Assembly (NCBI RefSeq): GCF_046736045.1
Contig: NZ_CP177134.1
Location: forward strand, 930,001 to 994,000
From: Leptospira_A sp046736045
Lineage (GTDB): Bacteria > Spirochaetota > Leptospiria > Leptospirales > Leptospiraceae
Reading direction: 5' to 3'
Length of the DNA: 64,000 nt
Of the stretch, positions 26,122 to 34,687 are shown in pieces (the first letter of the stretch is position 1; every line of letters begins with the position of its first letter). Made by a program: the position numbers and the translations under genes. The notes beneath the pieces are model-generated. The model ran no database searches, was not told where the DNA came from, and was given only the letters and a program-made list of their open reading frames with translations.

Positions 26122-26495
26122 TAGAGCTCCGGTTGTTCTTCCGGTTTATTATGAATTGAATTTGAATCCTGATCCATTTGCAAATAACAGTATTTACATC
26201 CGTAAATCTGCGCTTGCTTTTTGCCTTCCGAATTGATGTGACTGGAAATGGCGGCATATAAAAATTCATCTTTACGAAGCATTGTTCCACAAACAGGACA
26301 AAGGCGAGGTCTGGGCACATCCGGATTCCAATCTTTGGAATATACTTTTTTAGGATCTGCGCCGCGAAAAGAATCGTCTTTTGCTTTTCGTATTTTTTCC
26401 TTTTTGTCCAAGGAATGATTGTCTACGGCGGAAAGTGCATATAGAAAAAAACCGACCGTAAACAAAATTCCACAGACAGTAACAAATGTTACCAT
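26121..26495 (-). CDS. membrane-anchored zinc-ribbon protein
   Basis: A 124-residue protein with one N-terminal membrane helix (residues 2-22) and a soluble part with two Cys pairs, LCPVCGTML and YGCKYCYLQ, spaced as in a zinc ribbon. No enzymatic motif is visible and I do not recognise the family. The charged linker (DKKEKIRKAKDD) would lie on the cytosolic side. Its stop overlaps the recG start by one base and the metallophosphoesterase stop lies one base before its start, so it is firmly in the operon. Confidence 0.7.
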   Translation of the reverse strand: MVTFVTVCGILFTVGFFLYALSAVDNHSLDKKEKIRKAKDDSFRGADPKKVYSKDWNPDVPRPRLCPVCGTMLRKDEFLYAAISSHINSEGKKQAQIYGCKYCYLQMDQDSNSIHNKPEEQPEL

Positions 26496-26496
26496 A

Positions 26497-27501
26497 TCAA
26501 TTCTCGCGTATGAAATCTTCTGAACTGACTTTGGAAATCGGATTTTGGCGAATCAGCTTGAGTTGATTTTCCGAACAATCCACTTCGATCAGTTGATTTA
26601 AACCGGCTTCCGTAAGCTGGCAAAGATTGGTTTGGACTACCGTTTTGCCATCGATAAACACTTCTGCAAAATAACCACCTTCCTGAAAACCATGAACGGA
26701 ATCCACCGCACCGAAGTTAGACGGATTCAAATATACTGTTCCTCGTTTTTTAACTACACCTTGGTCTTCGTGAACATGACCTGAAACTACGAGAGACGGG
26801 GAATAATCATCCAAATACCTTCGAATCCCCTGGCTTCCTATATGGCCCATGCCGGGAATCTTATCTAAAAATCCGTAAGCAGGATTGTGAATGACACAGA
26901 TATCAGGATTTTCTTCACGAAAAAAATCTTCGGGTTCACTGTAATTCTGTCCGTGTTTGGTATATTCATGAAATACAACTGCCAGCTTTTCAGGAATCCC
27001 GGAAGTCCAAACAGGCGCTCCTCCGTAACCGGAAAATTTCAAACCTTTAAATTCAAAATTTTTACGATGGATATCTCTTTCGTAAAGTTCGGTATATTGC
27101 AAATCCAAATCATAATTTCCCGGCAAACAATAAACAGGTGACTTTGCATATTTGCGAATCAATTTTTCGATGATTTCATATTTGTCTTTCATCGTTTTTG
27201 CGGCGATTTGATAAAGATGGCGGTAAGTATGTGATTTTTCTACAACGGCGGTATCATACTTTTCCGGAAAACGAATTGCCTTCGTTGTAAAATCATAAGG
27301 AGTGATATCGTCTTTTTTTTCGTTTAACAGATAATATAACTCTTCCTGAACTCCGCAGAAATCAATGATACGGTCATAAGAAAAAAAAGCTTTGTAAATG
27401 ATATCGCCGGAGAACAGATAAAGATCGGCTTCCGTGTTTTGCAGTATTGCCTTTAAACCGTGAAGACCATCATGGATATCCGTTAAATAGATGATCTTCA
27501 T
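26497..27501 (-). CDS. calcineurin-like metallophosphoesterase
   Basis: This 334-residue cytosolic phosphoesterase has the metal motifs DIHDG near the start, SGDII, VIHNP and SGHVHEDQG. The usual GNHD motif reads GNYD here, so the conserved His that helps protonate the leaving group is replaced by Tyr. Phosphodiesterase activity is likely but may be altered. It sits between an unknown gene (6 bases upstream) and the zinc-ribbon gene (1 base downstream) in the recG operon. The substrate is unknown. Confidence 0.8.
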   Translation of the reverse strand: MKIIYLTDIHDGLHGLKAILQNTEADLYLFSGDIIYKAFFSYDRIIDFCGVQEELYYLLNEKKDDITPYDFTTKAIRFPEKYDTAVVEKSHTYRHLYQIAAKTMKDKYEIIEKLIRKYAKSPVYCLPGNYDLDLQYTELYERDIHRKNFEFKGLKFSGYGGAPVWTSGIPEKLAVVFHEYTKHGQNYSEPEDFFREENPDICVIHNPAYGFLDKIPGMGHIGSQGIRRYLDDYSPSLVVSGHVHEDQGVVKKRGTVYLNPSNFGAVDSVHGFQEGGYFAEVFIDGKTVVQTNLCQLTEAGLNQLIEVDCSENQLKLIRQNPISKVSSEDFIREN

Positions 27502-27507
27502 AAAATT

Positions 27508-28188
27508 TTAAGATTTTCCCCAAAGAAGTAACGGAACATCCCGATCTTCTTCTATATAATCGATCTTTACATATTCAGGTCCGAAGAAATCAACTAACGG
27601 TTTTAAGATGGTGCCGGAACGAACGAAAAAATATATCTCGGAATTGTCTGCGACTACGTATTGAATTTCGATATTTCCCGCAATGGAAGGAACCAGTTCC
27701 AAAAAGTATTTCAAATTGATCCGAATTTCCCATTGAAGGCTTGTTAAAGATAATAAGTGAGGAGAAGTTTTTAAAATGGAATCGAGTACTTTCTTTTTAT
27801 GGAAAGGTTCCACTTTGGCAAACCATCGTACAAAATCAAAACGCCTTGGTTTTGTATCCCAAACCCGGTAACCGACGATTTTACAGTGTGCTTTGTTATC
27901 CTTAACAAGCACCGGTTTCAATCGTACCCGATAGTGAATGGCATCAACACCCAGAAAACGTGCAATCCTCAACCATCCCATCAGGTAAACACCAGTCAAA
28001 ATAATCTCTCCGTTAACGGATGTTATCTCTAATGTTTCCAGATCGGGGTCTTGGTCGATAATTTCAGTCCGAATGACAGTTCTTAAGTTTTTGAGTAAGA
28101 GCGTGACTTTATAATTACTCTTTGGAACCACTTTTTGTGGCAAGAGTAGGTTCAAAGGATTGAAACGGAAGAGATCCGTTAAAAGCAT
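27508..28188 (-). CDS. hypothetical protein, first gene of the recG operon
   Basis: A 226-residue protein I do not recognise. It is mostly alternating strand and helix, with basic and aromatic patches (WDTKPRRFDFVRWFAKVEPFHK) and no signal peptide. A moderately hydrophobic run (ILTGVYLMGWLRIARFLG) is too polar to be a sure membrane helix. It begins the leftward operon and ends 6 bases before the metallophosphoesterase. It is divergent from gpsA with a 56-base gap that must hold both promoters. Confidence 0.6.
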   Translation of the reverse strand: MLLTDLFRFNPLNLLLPQKVVPKSNYKVTLLLKNLRTVIRTEIIDQDPDLETLEITSVNGEIILTGVYLMGWLRIARFLGVDAIHYRVRLKPVLVKDNKAHCKIVGYRVWDTKPRRFDFVRWFAKVEPFHKKKVLDSILKTSPHLLSLTSLQWEIRINLKYFLELVPSIAGNIEIQYVVADNSEIYFFVRSGTILKPLVDFFGPEYVKIDYIEEDRDVPLLLWGKS

Positions 28189-28244
28189 AATTTAAAATTA
28201 TTTTCTATTGCCTTTTTGGAAAGCAGATTTAAGATACTGAACTC

Positions 28245-29246
28245 ATGAAGATCGGAGTAATTGGCTCGGGAAGTTTTGGCACCGCACTAGGTAGCATCCT
28301 TGCGGATAAAGGGTATAATGTGATTCTTTGGACTCGCAATTTGGATCAGGCAAGATCCATCAATGAAAATCATATTAACAACAAACATATGCCGGATTTG
28401 GTTTTACCGGACCTGCTTAAGGCAAGCACGGATCTCATCGAAGTCGTAAAAGACAAAGATATGATCGTTTCCGCACCTCCTTCCCATGCACTCAGCGGGA
28501 TTTTAAGGCAAATCAAAGACCATATTCCTACAAAAATCCCGATTGTTTCGGCGTCCAAAGGTATCGAAAATGAAACCCTCCGACTTGTTTCCGAAATTTT
28601 CGAGTCCGAATTGCCCGGTTCTTTTCATTCTCAACTTTCTTATCTTTCCGGGCCTAGTTTTGCCAAAGAGATGGTTCGTAAAGTTCCCACAATTGTTTCC
28701 ATTGCTTCCAAAAATGAAGCCACTGCCAAACGGGTTCAAGAAATCTTCAGCTTCAAATATTTCCGTACATATTGGACTCCCGATGTGGTTGGTGTGGAAG
28801 TGGGCGGAGCTTTGAAAAACGTGATCGCCATTGCAGCGGGGGTCGCAGATGGATTGGGCTTTGGTCAAAATACAAGAGCTGCGATCATCACACGAGGGTT
28901 AAACGAAATCACCCGCCTCGGATTGAAAATGGGCGCAGACCCGATGACATTCCTCGGACCGGCCGGGATGGGAGATTTGGTTCTTACTTGTTGCGGAGAG
29001 GCATCGCGTAACAGAACTGTAGGATTCCGTTTGGGGAAGGGCGAAAAACTCAATGAAATTTTAGGATCGATGAATGAAGTTGCGGAAGGAGTCAAAACAA
29101 CCGAGTCTGCGAAAAAACTAGCGGACAAATTGGGAGTAGAGATGGCGATCACCGATGAAGTCTATAAGATGTTATACGAAGATAAAGATCCTAAAGAAGT
29201 AGTGAAAGATCTGATGGGAAGAGACTTGAAACGGGAAGGGGTTTGA
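28245..29246 (+). CDS. gpsA: NAD(P)+-dependent glycerol-3-phosphate dehydrogenase
   Basis: This 333-residue enzyme reduces dihydroxyacetone phosphate to sn-glycerol 3-phosphate for phospholipid synthesis in the cytosol. The Rossmann motif GSGSFGTALG opens the protein, followed by VSASKGIE, SGPSFAKE, the catalytic lysine block GGALKNVIAIAAG and the substrate region SRNRTVG. Length is typical. It is followed after 33 bases by crcB on the same strand. The GlpT-like transporter at the left end of the window would bring in the same metabolite. Confidence 0.95.
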   Translation: MKIGVIGSGSFGTALGSILADKGYNVILWTRNLDQARSINENHINNKHMPDLVLPDLLKASTDLIEVVKDKDMIVSAPPSHALSGILRQIKDHIPTKIPIVSASKGIENETLRLVSEIFESELPGSFHSQLSYLSGPSFAKEMVRKVPTIVSIASKNEATAKRVQEIFSFKYFRTYWTPDVVGVEVGGALKNVIAIAAGVADGLGFGQNTRAAIITRGLNEITRLGLKMGADPMTFLGPAGMGDLVLTCCGEASRNRTVGFRLGKGEKLNEILGSMNEVAEGVKTTESAKKLADKLGVEMAITDEVYKMLYEDKDPKEVVKDLMGRDLKREGV

Positions 29247-29279
29247 AATAGAATTTTTTAATTAAACACACGAATATTT

Positions 29280-29648
29280 ATGTTTAAAGACATTCTTTTC
29301 ATCGGTTTGGGCGGATTTGCAGGCACTATCGGCAGATATGCCTTAAGTACAATGATCAACCAGCAAATGAAATCCTTTCTTTTGGGAACATTTGCCGTGA
29401 ATGCAATCGGTTCACTTCTGATCGGTATCATTTACGGATTAGGGGAAAGTCGGGATTGGATGAATCCTCAAACCAGAACATTACTCGCTTCCGGTTTCTG
29501 CGGAGGGTTCACTACTTTTTCCGCATTTGCATTTGAAAATGTCAGATTGATCGAATCCAATTCCTTTCTAGGTTCAATTGCCTATATGATCGCAAGCGTA
29601 TCCGTATGTATTTTGGTCGGATACATCGGATACCAACTAACAAAATAA
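29280..29648 (+). CDS. crcB: fluoride channel CrcB/Fluc
   Basis: This 122-residue protein has four membrane helices and forms dual-topology dimers that export fluoride. Signature blocks are GGFAGTIGRY, FLLGTFAVNAIGSLLIG (with the conserved Asn) and GFCGGFTTFSAFAFE with the pore phenylalanines. Only one copy is present, as expected for a homodimer. The 33-base gap after gpsA is too short for a fluoride riboswitch and shows none. It is convergent with the MAPEG gene, 14 bases away. Confidence 0.95.
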   Translation: MFKDILFIGLGGFAGTIGRYALSTMINQQMKSFLLGTFAVNAIGSLLIGIIYGLGESRDWMNPQTRTLLASGFCGGFTTFSAFAFENVRLIESNSFLGSIAYMIASVSVCILVGYIGYQLTK

Positions 29649-29662
29649 CGACGTTTATCGAT

Positions 29663-30070
29663 TTATTCGAATATCTTCCAAATTAAAAAACCAAAACTGA
29701 CAATCTGAGTTACATAAGCCGTAAAACGAATGTCCACAGCTCTTGCCGAACCGGAGATGATGTGAGTGATTGTTTGAATGAGCCTTGCACCAATGATAAC
29801 TAAAGTGGTATTTGCGAACACACTGTCCGTTTCTCCCAACAAAGTAGCAACGATAACGATGGTTGCAAAGATCGGAAGGTTTTCCAAACAGTTGGCATGA
29901 GCTCGGTTCAGTCTCCAATAACGATCGGTCCCATGTTGGATTCCCGCAGGGAATTCGTTGGATTGTTTTTTTCCAAGCAAAACCTGCACTGTTCTATAAC
30001 TGACCAAGCTAAGACCGAGAGCGATGGTCCAGATAACAAAAATGAGAAGGGAAATGATCTCTAAATTCAT
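29663..30070 (-). CDS. MAPEG-family membrane protein
   Basis: This 135-residue protein with four hydrophobic segments belongs to the MAPEG family (membrane-associated proteins in eicosanoid and glutathione metabolism). Family marks are NRAHANCLENLPIFA and ARLIQTITHIISG. Bacterial members are mostly of unknown function; some have glutathione transferase activity. It is followed tail to tail by crcB. A 175-base region upstream separates it from the alpha/beta hydrolase gene and contains no further gene that I can see. Confidence 0.85.
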   Translation of the reverse strand: MNLEIISLLIFVIWTIALGLSLVSYRTVQVLLGKKQSNEFPAGIQHGTDRYWRLNRAHANCLENLPIFATIVIVATLLGETDSVFANTTLVIIGARLIQTITHIISGSARAVDIRFTAYVTQIVSFGFLIWKIFE

Positions 30071-30245
30071 AGGTTGTTTACTTAATTCCTTTTAGATTCA
30101 AATACCAAATCGTTTTCTTTTATAAAAAAGAATGTTCAGATCTGATGAGTGGAATCGAACCAAATTATAATAAGTTCGGAAAAGAGGAAAAGAATAATTT
30201 ATAACTTTTCTTAAGATTCGATCTCTTACAAATCATATTACCGAA

Positions 30246-31091
30246 TTATAAAATTTCGGATTTGATCCGGGACCAAACGGCAATCCAAGAGCTGGTAAAA
30301 AAATGATCTTTTGCGGAAGGAATCGTTTCCATAGGAATTCCCGAAAGATTTGCAACTTCGATTGTTTTTGAAATGGGGAACCAATCATCCTGTACTGGAA
30401 GAAAAATCTTCACTGGTTTATTTGTTTTCGGTAAAGAATTGTTCACAGAAAAGCCGGGTAAAAATAAATTTCTAAGAAATTGACTCAAATTTGAAAATTG
30501 AATCTTCGAATTGCAAACAGGGAAATCCAAAACATTTACTTCTCCCGATTCCAACCAGAGGGGATTGTTCAGTAATCGAATCGTAGTTTCATTCTGCAAA
30601 TCAATGGTTTCTTTTTTTGAATCACTCAATTTTTCATCTGTCATAAGCAGATCCAAAAATTGTTTGATATTTCCTTTTTCATACAAATAAAAAAGACTGA
30701 GTCTGCTATCCAATATGGGTGATAGCAAATAACGAGCGCTAAATTTAATATCGTTTTCCAACATCAAAAGCGCAGCTCCTCCTCCGCTATGTCCGATCCC
30801 GACAACAGGGATATCCGTCCAATTTTTGGATTTAAGAAAAAGAACTATATCATTAGCGGCTGTTTGTGGGTCATAAGTTCCCGTCGAATTTCCATGGGAA
30901 GCGGGATTGTATCGTATGATGGCAAAGTCTTTCGCAGCAAGTTCGGATTCTTTCAACCGAAAGGAACGTGCATTCCCTCCGGTCGATGGCCAGATCAGCA
31001 AAAGTTGTTTAGGATTTGAGGATCCTGAGATTATAATTTCGAGTTGGTTCAAGTTTATGATCGGGCAGTGGTTTTTCGATTCATTTGCCAA
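30246..31091 (-). CDS. alpha/beta hydrolase
   Basis: This 281-residue hydrolase has the nucleophile elbow VGIGHSGGGAALL, an oxyanion region near WPSTGGNARSF, an acidic residue in LPVQDDWFPI and a late His in AKDHFF. The fold is clear; the substrate is not. The start is uncertain: the only start codon after the upstream stop is TTG 31091, with no good ribosome site, and the next region upstream is the dispersed repeat copy B. No signal peptide is seen. Confidence 0.75.
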   Translation of the reverse strand: MANESKNHCPIINLNQLEIIISGSSNPKQLLLIWPSTGGNARSFRLKESELAAKDFAIIRYNPASHGNSTGTYDPQTAANDIVLFLKSKNWTDIPVVGIGHSGGGAALLMLENDIKFSARYLLSPILDSRLSLFYLYEKGNIKQFLDLLMTDEKLSDSKKETIDLQNETTIRLLNNPLWLESGEVNVLDFPVCNSKIQFSNLSQFLRNLFLPGFSVNNSLPKTNKPVKIFLPVQDDWFPISKTIEVANLSGIPMETIPSAKDHFFTSSWIAVWSRIKSEIL

Positions 31092-31161
31092 ATTAAGAAA
31101 TAATGCCCATCCATCAATATTAAGTTCGAATCAAAGATGTGACATAATTCATGAGTGGAGA

Positions 31162-31302
31162 ATATTAAAATCCCCCGCCCCGTTTAGGGTTGGGGGGTGT
31201 GGCTCGTGGGCTTGCAACCACCCACCTAACATAAATTTCCCAAATCGACTATCGCTTTCGCGTAACCCTCAAAAATTCTTCAAATAAGTTCGCCTTTTTG
31301 GC
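31162..31302 (-). repeat. short dispersed repeat, copy B
   Basis: The reverse complement of this stretch matches copy A at 23043-23183 over about 140 bases with few changes, including the shared core (31279-31300) and the G/C-rich foldable part. It begins 2 bases after the stop codon of the radical SAM gene and reaches to about 70 bases before the alpha/beta hydrolase start. Confidence 0.85.
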
Positions 31303-31304
31303 TC

Positions 31305-32294
31305 TTAGGCGACTTCTCCACCGCAACTGGAACCTGCACCGGCTGTGCATCCGAAACAATGATTCGCAACTACGATGTTCCGATTCACAAATGCTTGGTA
31401 ATCGAAATGATCGATATGGGAAACAGGTTTTGCTTCCAATTCCAACATCTGATTGAAATCGCAATCGTAGATTTTTCCATCATAACCGACTGAAATTTGG
31501 TGACGGCACATAAGTCCTTCCAACGTCATCGGATTGTAAGCATTCACCAAAGTTTCCATATAGGTTTCGAATTTACCGGTTCGTACCAGAGCACCTAAGT
31601 AGCGATTGATGGGCATATTATTAATACAATAAAGATTGTTGAATACGATTCCGTATTTTTTGTCCAAGTTTTCCTTAAATTCACGCTCCAATTGTTTTTG
31701 TGCGGAACTTAAAAAAACTCCCACCGGATTATAGACCAGATTCAATGGAAGTCTGGTTCCATACCCAAGTTTATTTAACTTTTGTAAGGCTGTAATGGAC
31801 TTGTTAAAAACTCCATCTCCTCTTTGTTGATCGGTTCTCGTTTGGCTGAAATACGGCAAAGAAGAACAGATTTCAACATCATTGGCAGCTAAAAATTCAT
31901 GAAGGTCTTCGTTCCCCTTCTCTTCCAGGATGGTAAGATTGCAACGATCGATTATTTTTTTACCAAGTTTGCGAACTTCAGTAACCAAATAACGGAAATG
32001 AATATTTCCTTCCGGAGCACCTCCTGTGATATCAACCGTTTGAATCTCAGGAACGGATTTGATAATTGCGAGACATTTATCGATTGTCTCCCGACTCATC
32101 ATCTCTGTTCGAATGGGAGATGCGTCCACATGACAATGTTTACACGCTTGATTGCACCATTTGCCTACATTGATCTGGAAAGTAGTCAATGTTAATCCCG
32201 TCAAAGGATTCTTTGCATCCGTTCCGATTCTGATTTGTTTTCCAAAAGAATCGGGATAAGATCCGAGAATATTGATTTGCTCACCAACTAACAT
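31305..32294 (-). CDS. arsS: arsenosugar biosynthesis-type radical SAM protein (ArsS-like)
   Basis: This 329-residue radical SAM enzyme has the cluster motif CNQACKHCHVDASP (Cys-x3-Cys-x2-Cys), the SAM block VDITGGAPEGN and a C-terminal DUF3641-type Cys region (CFGCTAGAGSSCGG). This combination marks the ArsS/arsenosugar-type family, proposed to add a deoxyadenosyl group to methylated arsenic. It is preceded by the peroxidase-like gene often found with it. No arsM methyltransferase is in the window, so the pathway must be completed elsewhere if it exists. Function follows from family and context. Confidence 0.85.
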   Translation of the reverse strand: MLVGEQINILGSYPDSFGKQIRIGTDAKNPLTGLTLTTFQINVGKWCNQACKHCHVDASPIRTEMMSRETIDKCLAIIKSVPEIQTVDITGGAPEGNIHFRYLVTEVRKLGKKIIDRCNLTILEEKGNEDLHEFLAANDVEICSSLPYFSQTRTDQQRGDGVFNKSITALQKLNKLGYGTRLPLNLVYNPVGVFLSSAQKQLEREFKENLDKKYGIVFNNLYCINNMPINRYLGALVRTGKFETYMETLVNAYNPMTLEGLMCRHQISVGYDGKIYDCDFNQMLELEAKPVSHIDHFDYQAFVNRNIVVANHCFGCTAGAGSSCGGEVA

Positions 32295-32332
32295 AGACTA
32301 TCTCCTTTAGAACTGATTTATTTTTCCATCTG

Positions 32333-32677
32333 TTAGATGGAAAGTTCGTCGATTTTGTTGTTCATTTGAACGCTGTGAACCAAATTGATTCCTGCAGCCA
32401 TCGCAGCAGCAACATGAACCGCTTCGTTCATTTGCGCTTCATCCGCACCTTTTTGTAAAGAGGTAGCAGTATAAGCATCAATGCAATACGGGCATTTCAA
32501 AGCGTGGGACACAGCAAGTGCGATCAATGCTTTTTCCCTTTCGCTAAGAGCTCCTTCCGCCATTACGGCACCGTAATAAGCAAAAAATTTATCAGCTAAG
32601 TCCTTATTGACTCTTCCGATTTCAGGGAACTTTGCCAGGTCCTTTGCATTATAATAATGGTTTGCTGTCGCACTCAT
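32333..32677 (-). CDS. arsenosugar biosynthesis-associated peroxidase-like protein (AhpD fold)
   Basis: This is a 114-residue protein of the carboxymuconolactone decarboxylase/AhpD fold. It has the redox motif ALKCPYCIDAYT with the Cys-x2-Cys pair and a downstream NEAVHVAAAMAAG helix. AhpD-like proteins act as alkylhydroperoxidases or thiol reductants. This small form is the subtype known to accompany the radical SAM ArsS gene, which starts 38 bases downstream here. It is likely co-transcribed with it. Confidence 0.85.
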   Translation of the reverse strand: MSATANHYYNAKDLAKFPEIGRVNKDLADKFFAYYGAVMAEGALSEREKALIALAVSHALKCPYCIDAYTATSLQKGADEAQMNEAVHVAAAMAAGINLVHSVQMNNKIDELSI

Positions 32678-32951
32678 ATTTCATCTCTCCTAATTAGATC
32701 ATTTCTAATTTCTTTTGTCAAATTTTCCTCTAGAACCTATTTCTTCAATGCTAAGATAACGGAAAAAAGATCACAATATTAAATCTTTCCGGGCGATGCA
32801 AAGGATCTTAGGCAAAACTCACAATATTTTGAAAGAATATTATGTCAGAATTTCATCACATAACCTCTATTTTATGATAATTTGCAGAAATGACTCACAA
32901 CATTCCTACAGATTTTCACTATCAAATTACGAAAAAATCATTTAAAAGCTG

Positions 32952-32967
32952 CCAGTTCATGAACTGG
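32952..32967. repeat. perfect 16-bp palindrome
   Basis: CCAGTTCATGAACTGG is fully self-complementary and is followed about 15 bases later by a T-run (32981-32987). It could be an operator, or a terminator for an unseen rightward transcript. Confidence 0.45.
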
Positions 32968-33147
32968 AACGACGGACTTCTTTTTTTGCCTTAAAATCTT
33001 TAGAATCCATTCTGCCCCCTAGTGATCTATTTCGATTTACCGATCGATTCGAAACAAAAACCGGGGGACAAGATTTATTTGTAATCAAATACAAATAAGA
33101 TTACTGTTTTCTTCTTACTTTTATCATCTTTAACGATAATCTTCAAA

Positions 33148-33177
33148 TCCTTCTTCGCTTGTATCAGTGAAGAAGGA
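33148..33177 (-). terminator. hairpin after the TolC-like gene
   Basis: TCCTTCTTC (33148-33156) and GAAGAAGGA (33169-33177) form a perfect 9-bp stem, 17 bases after the stop codon of the TolC-like gene in the direction of transcription. No strong T-tract follows. Confidence 0.45.
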
Positions 33178-33193
33178 ATGAGATCATTTAACG

Positions 33194-34687
33194 TTAGTTC
33201 GATTCTATTTTAAAATTGGATTTTTCTTCGGGGATTCTGGGAATCTCTCCAATCGCAACTCCCAGAGCCACACGATTCAATAATCTTTGGTAATTTGTTT
33301 TTTTAAAAGTGATCTCCGAATTCAAAGTAGTCAGTCTTGTGGAAATTACATCCACTAGACTTGCCCGGCCCATCCGATAGCCTGCCTCCTGACTTGCCAA
33401 AGTATCTTTTGCATACTGATAAGCTTTCTCGTAAATGGCATACATCCTTTCCGAATTTTCCAAACTCTGGGTTGCATTTTGAATTTCCTGGACAGCAGCT
33501 CTTCTGGTTTGAGAGGCATTCAACTTTGCCTGTTTGGTGGCGGACTCCGCATTTTTTAAGTCGGCCATTTGACCCAACGGAGTCAAAGGCATAGTCACTG
33601 CAAGTTGTGCCGTCACATCTTTGTTTCTAGTTTGGCCTTCCATAGGGAACGAATAATACGTGTTCACCGCTATGCTAGGAGAAAATCCGAACCAAGCTTT
33701 ATTTTCATTTGCCTTTGCAACTTCAATTCCTTTCTGAGTGGAAATGACATCATACCTTTTAGGTAAATATTCATCCACTTTCACTATTTCGATTTTGTCC
33801 AGCGGACTTGCAATGCCGGCCAGTTTGACTTTGGTATCAACGCCAACCATCGTTGCCAAAGTAGTTTGGACTTGTTCCAATTGAAACTTTGTATCTTCCA
33901 AGATGGCTTGCGCATTAGCAAGACCGGTTTCCGAGTTGAGAAGTTCCGATCTCATAATGCGACCCAAAGCATACAAGCGTCTTCTTTCTTTCACTGATTC
34001 CGTATTCAACGCCAAAGCTTCAGCCGCATACTTCAAACTTTCTTCCAATTGCAAAACATTAAAATAACCTTGTGCCAATTCCAAATACATCCTACCGGCT
34101 TCGAACTTCGCTTCCATCCGTCTTTGGTCTGTTAAACTTTTATATGCTTTATAATCTTGGTAAGCAGTCAAGCCCCCGGTCAAAGGGAAACTGAGTAATA
34201 AACGTGAACCGGCTCCCACCGTCGGAGGCAAAGAAGAAGTTGTACTCGAAGGTACGAGAGATAGATAATCTCCGTTTTGTACGGATCGATAGGTTTTATA
34301 ATTATCAACTAAACTTGGTTCCGTGGTGTGTCCCGGAATTGAATAAAATTTGTTATAAACATATGATAAAGTAGGCAAAAATCCGGCAAACGCTTTGTCC
34401 TTGCCTGCCATCGCCTGATTGGTGGCTTCATCCTTGATTGCGATCCTTTCCGTTCTTTCTACAGCCAAAACAAATAGATCGTCTAACGAAAGAGAATCTT
34501 TTTCAAGAGCCGCTTCCAAATCTTTCGTAGTTACACCTGTGATTTTTTTCAAACTGTCTTCTACAACTCCGTCATTTAGTTTTACCTCCGGAGATGAAGA
34601 ACAAGTCCCGAATACAAAAATGGTCAGACAGGAAATCAGAAAATAAAAATAACGAAAACGAACAGTTGTTTGTTTGTTCTTTTTCAT
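33194..34687 (-). CDS. TolC-family outer membrane efflux lipoprotein
   Basis: This 497-residue efflux duct protein has a signal peptide ending FVFGTC, a lipobox with Cys29. Long helical segments with heptad patterns (EESLKYAAEALALNTESV and RRAAVQEIQNATQSLENSER) match the two OEP repeats that form the TolC barrel-tunnel. ATG 34687 is chosen: it shares one base with the TAA of the RND gene, whereas a longer frame would overlap that gene by 200 bases. It should pair with the upstream RND pump. Confidence 0.88.
   Translation of the reverse strand: MKKNKQTTVRFRYFYFLISCLTIFVFGTCSSSPEVKLNDGVVEDSLKKITGVTTKDLEAALEKDSLSLDDLFVLAVERTERIAIKDEATNQAMAGKDKAFAGFLPTLSYVYNKFYSIPGHTTEPSLVDNYKTYRSVQNGDYLSLVPSSTTSSLPPTVGAGSRLLLSFPLTGGLTAYQDYKAYKSLTDQRRMEAKFEAGRMYLELAQGYFNVLQLEESLKYAAEALALNTESVKERRRLYALGRIMRSELLNSETGLANAQAILEDTKFQLEQVQTTLATMVGVDTKVKLAGIASPLDKIEIVKVDEYLPKRYDVISTQKGIEVAKANENKAWFGFSPSIAVNTYYSFPMEGQTRNKDVTAQLAVTMPLTPLGQMADLKNAESATKQAKLNASQTRRAAVQEIQNATQSLENSERMYAIYEKAYQYAKDTLASQEAGYRMGRASLVDVISTRLTTLNSEITFKKTNYQRLLNRVALGVAIGEIPRIPEEKSNFKIESN

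Larger units (their letters stand above)
32678..33193. other. 516-base intergenic region
   Basis: No gene is visible. It is AT-rich and holds the promoter region for the peroxidase-like gene at its left end, a perfect 16-bp palindrome CCAGTTCATGAACTGG at 32952-32967, and the hairpin after the TolC-like gene at 33148-33177. Confidence 0.6.

Noticed and set aside
29247..29279. A fluoride riboswitch before crcB
   Set aside because: Only 33 bases separate gpsA and crcB, and none of the conserved riboswitch segments is present.
30140..30175. A tRNA T-arm-like sequence on the minus strand (GGTTCGATTCC)
   Set aside because: The T-stem does not pair well, and no acceptor, D-arm or anticodon arm can be formed around it.
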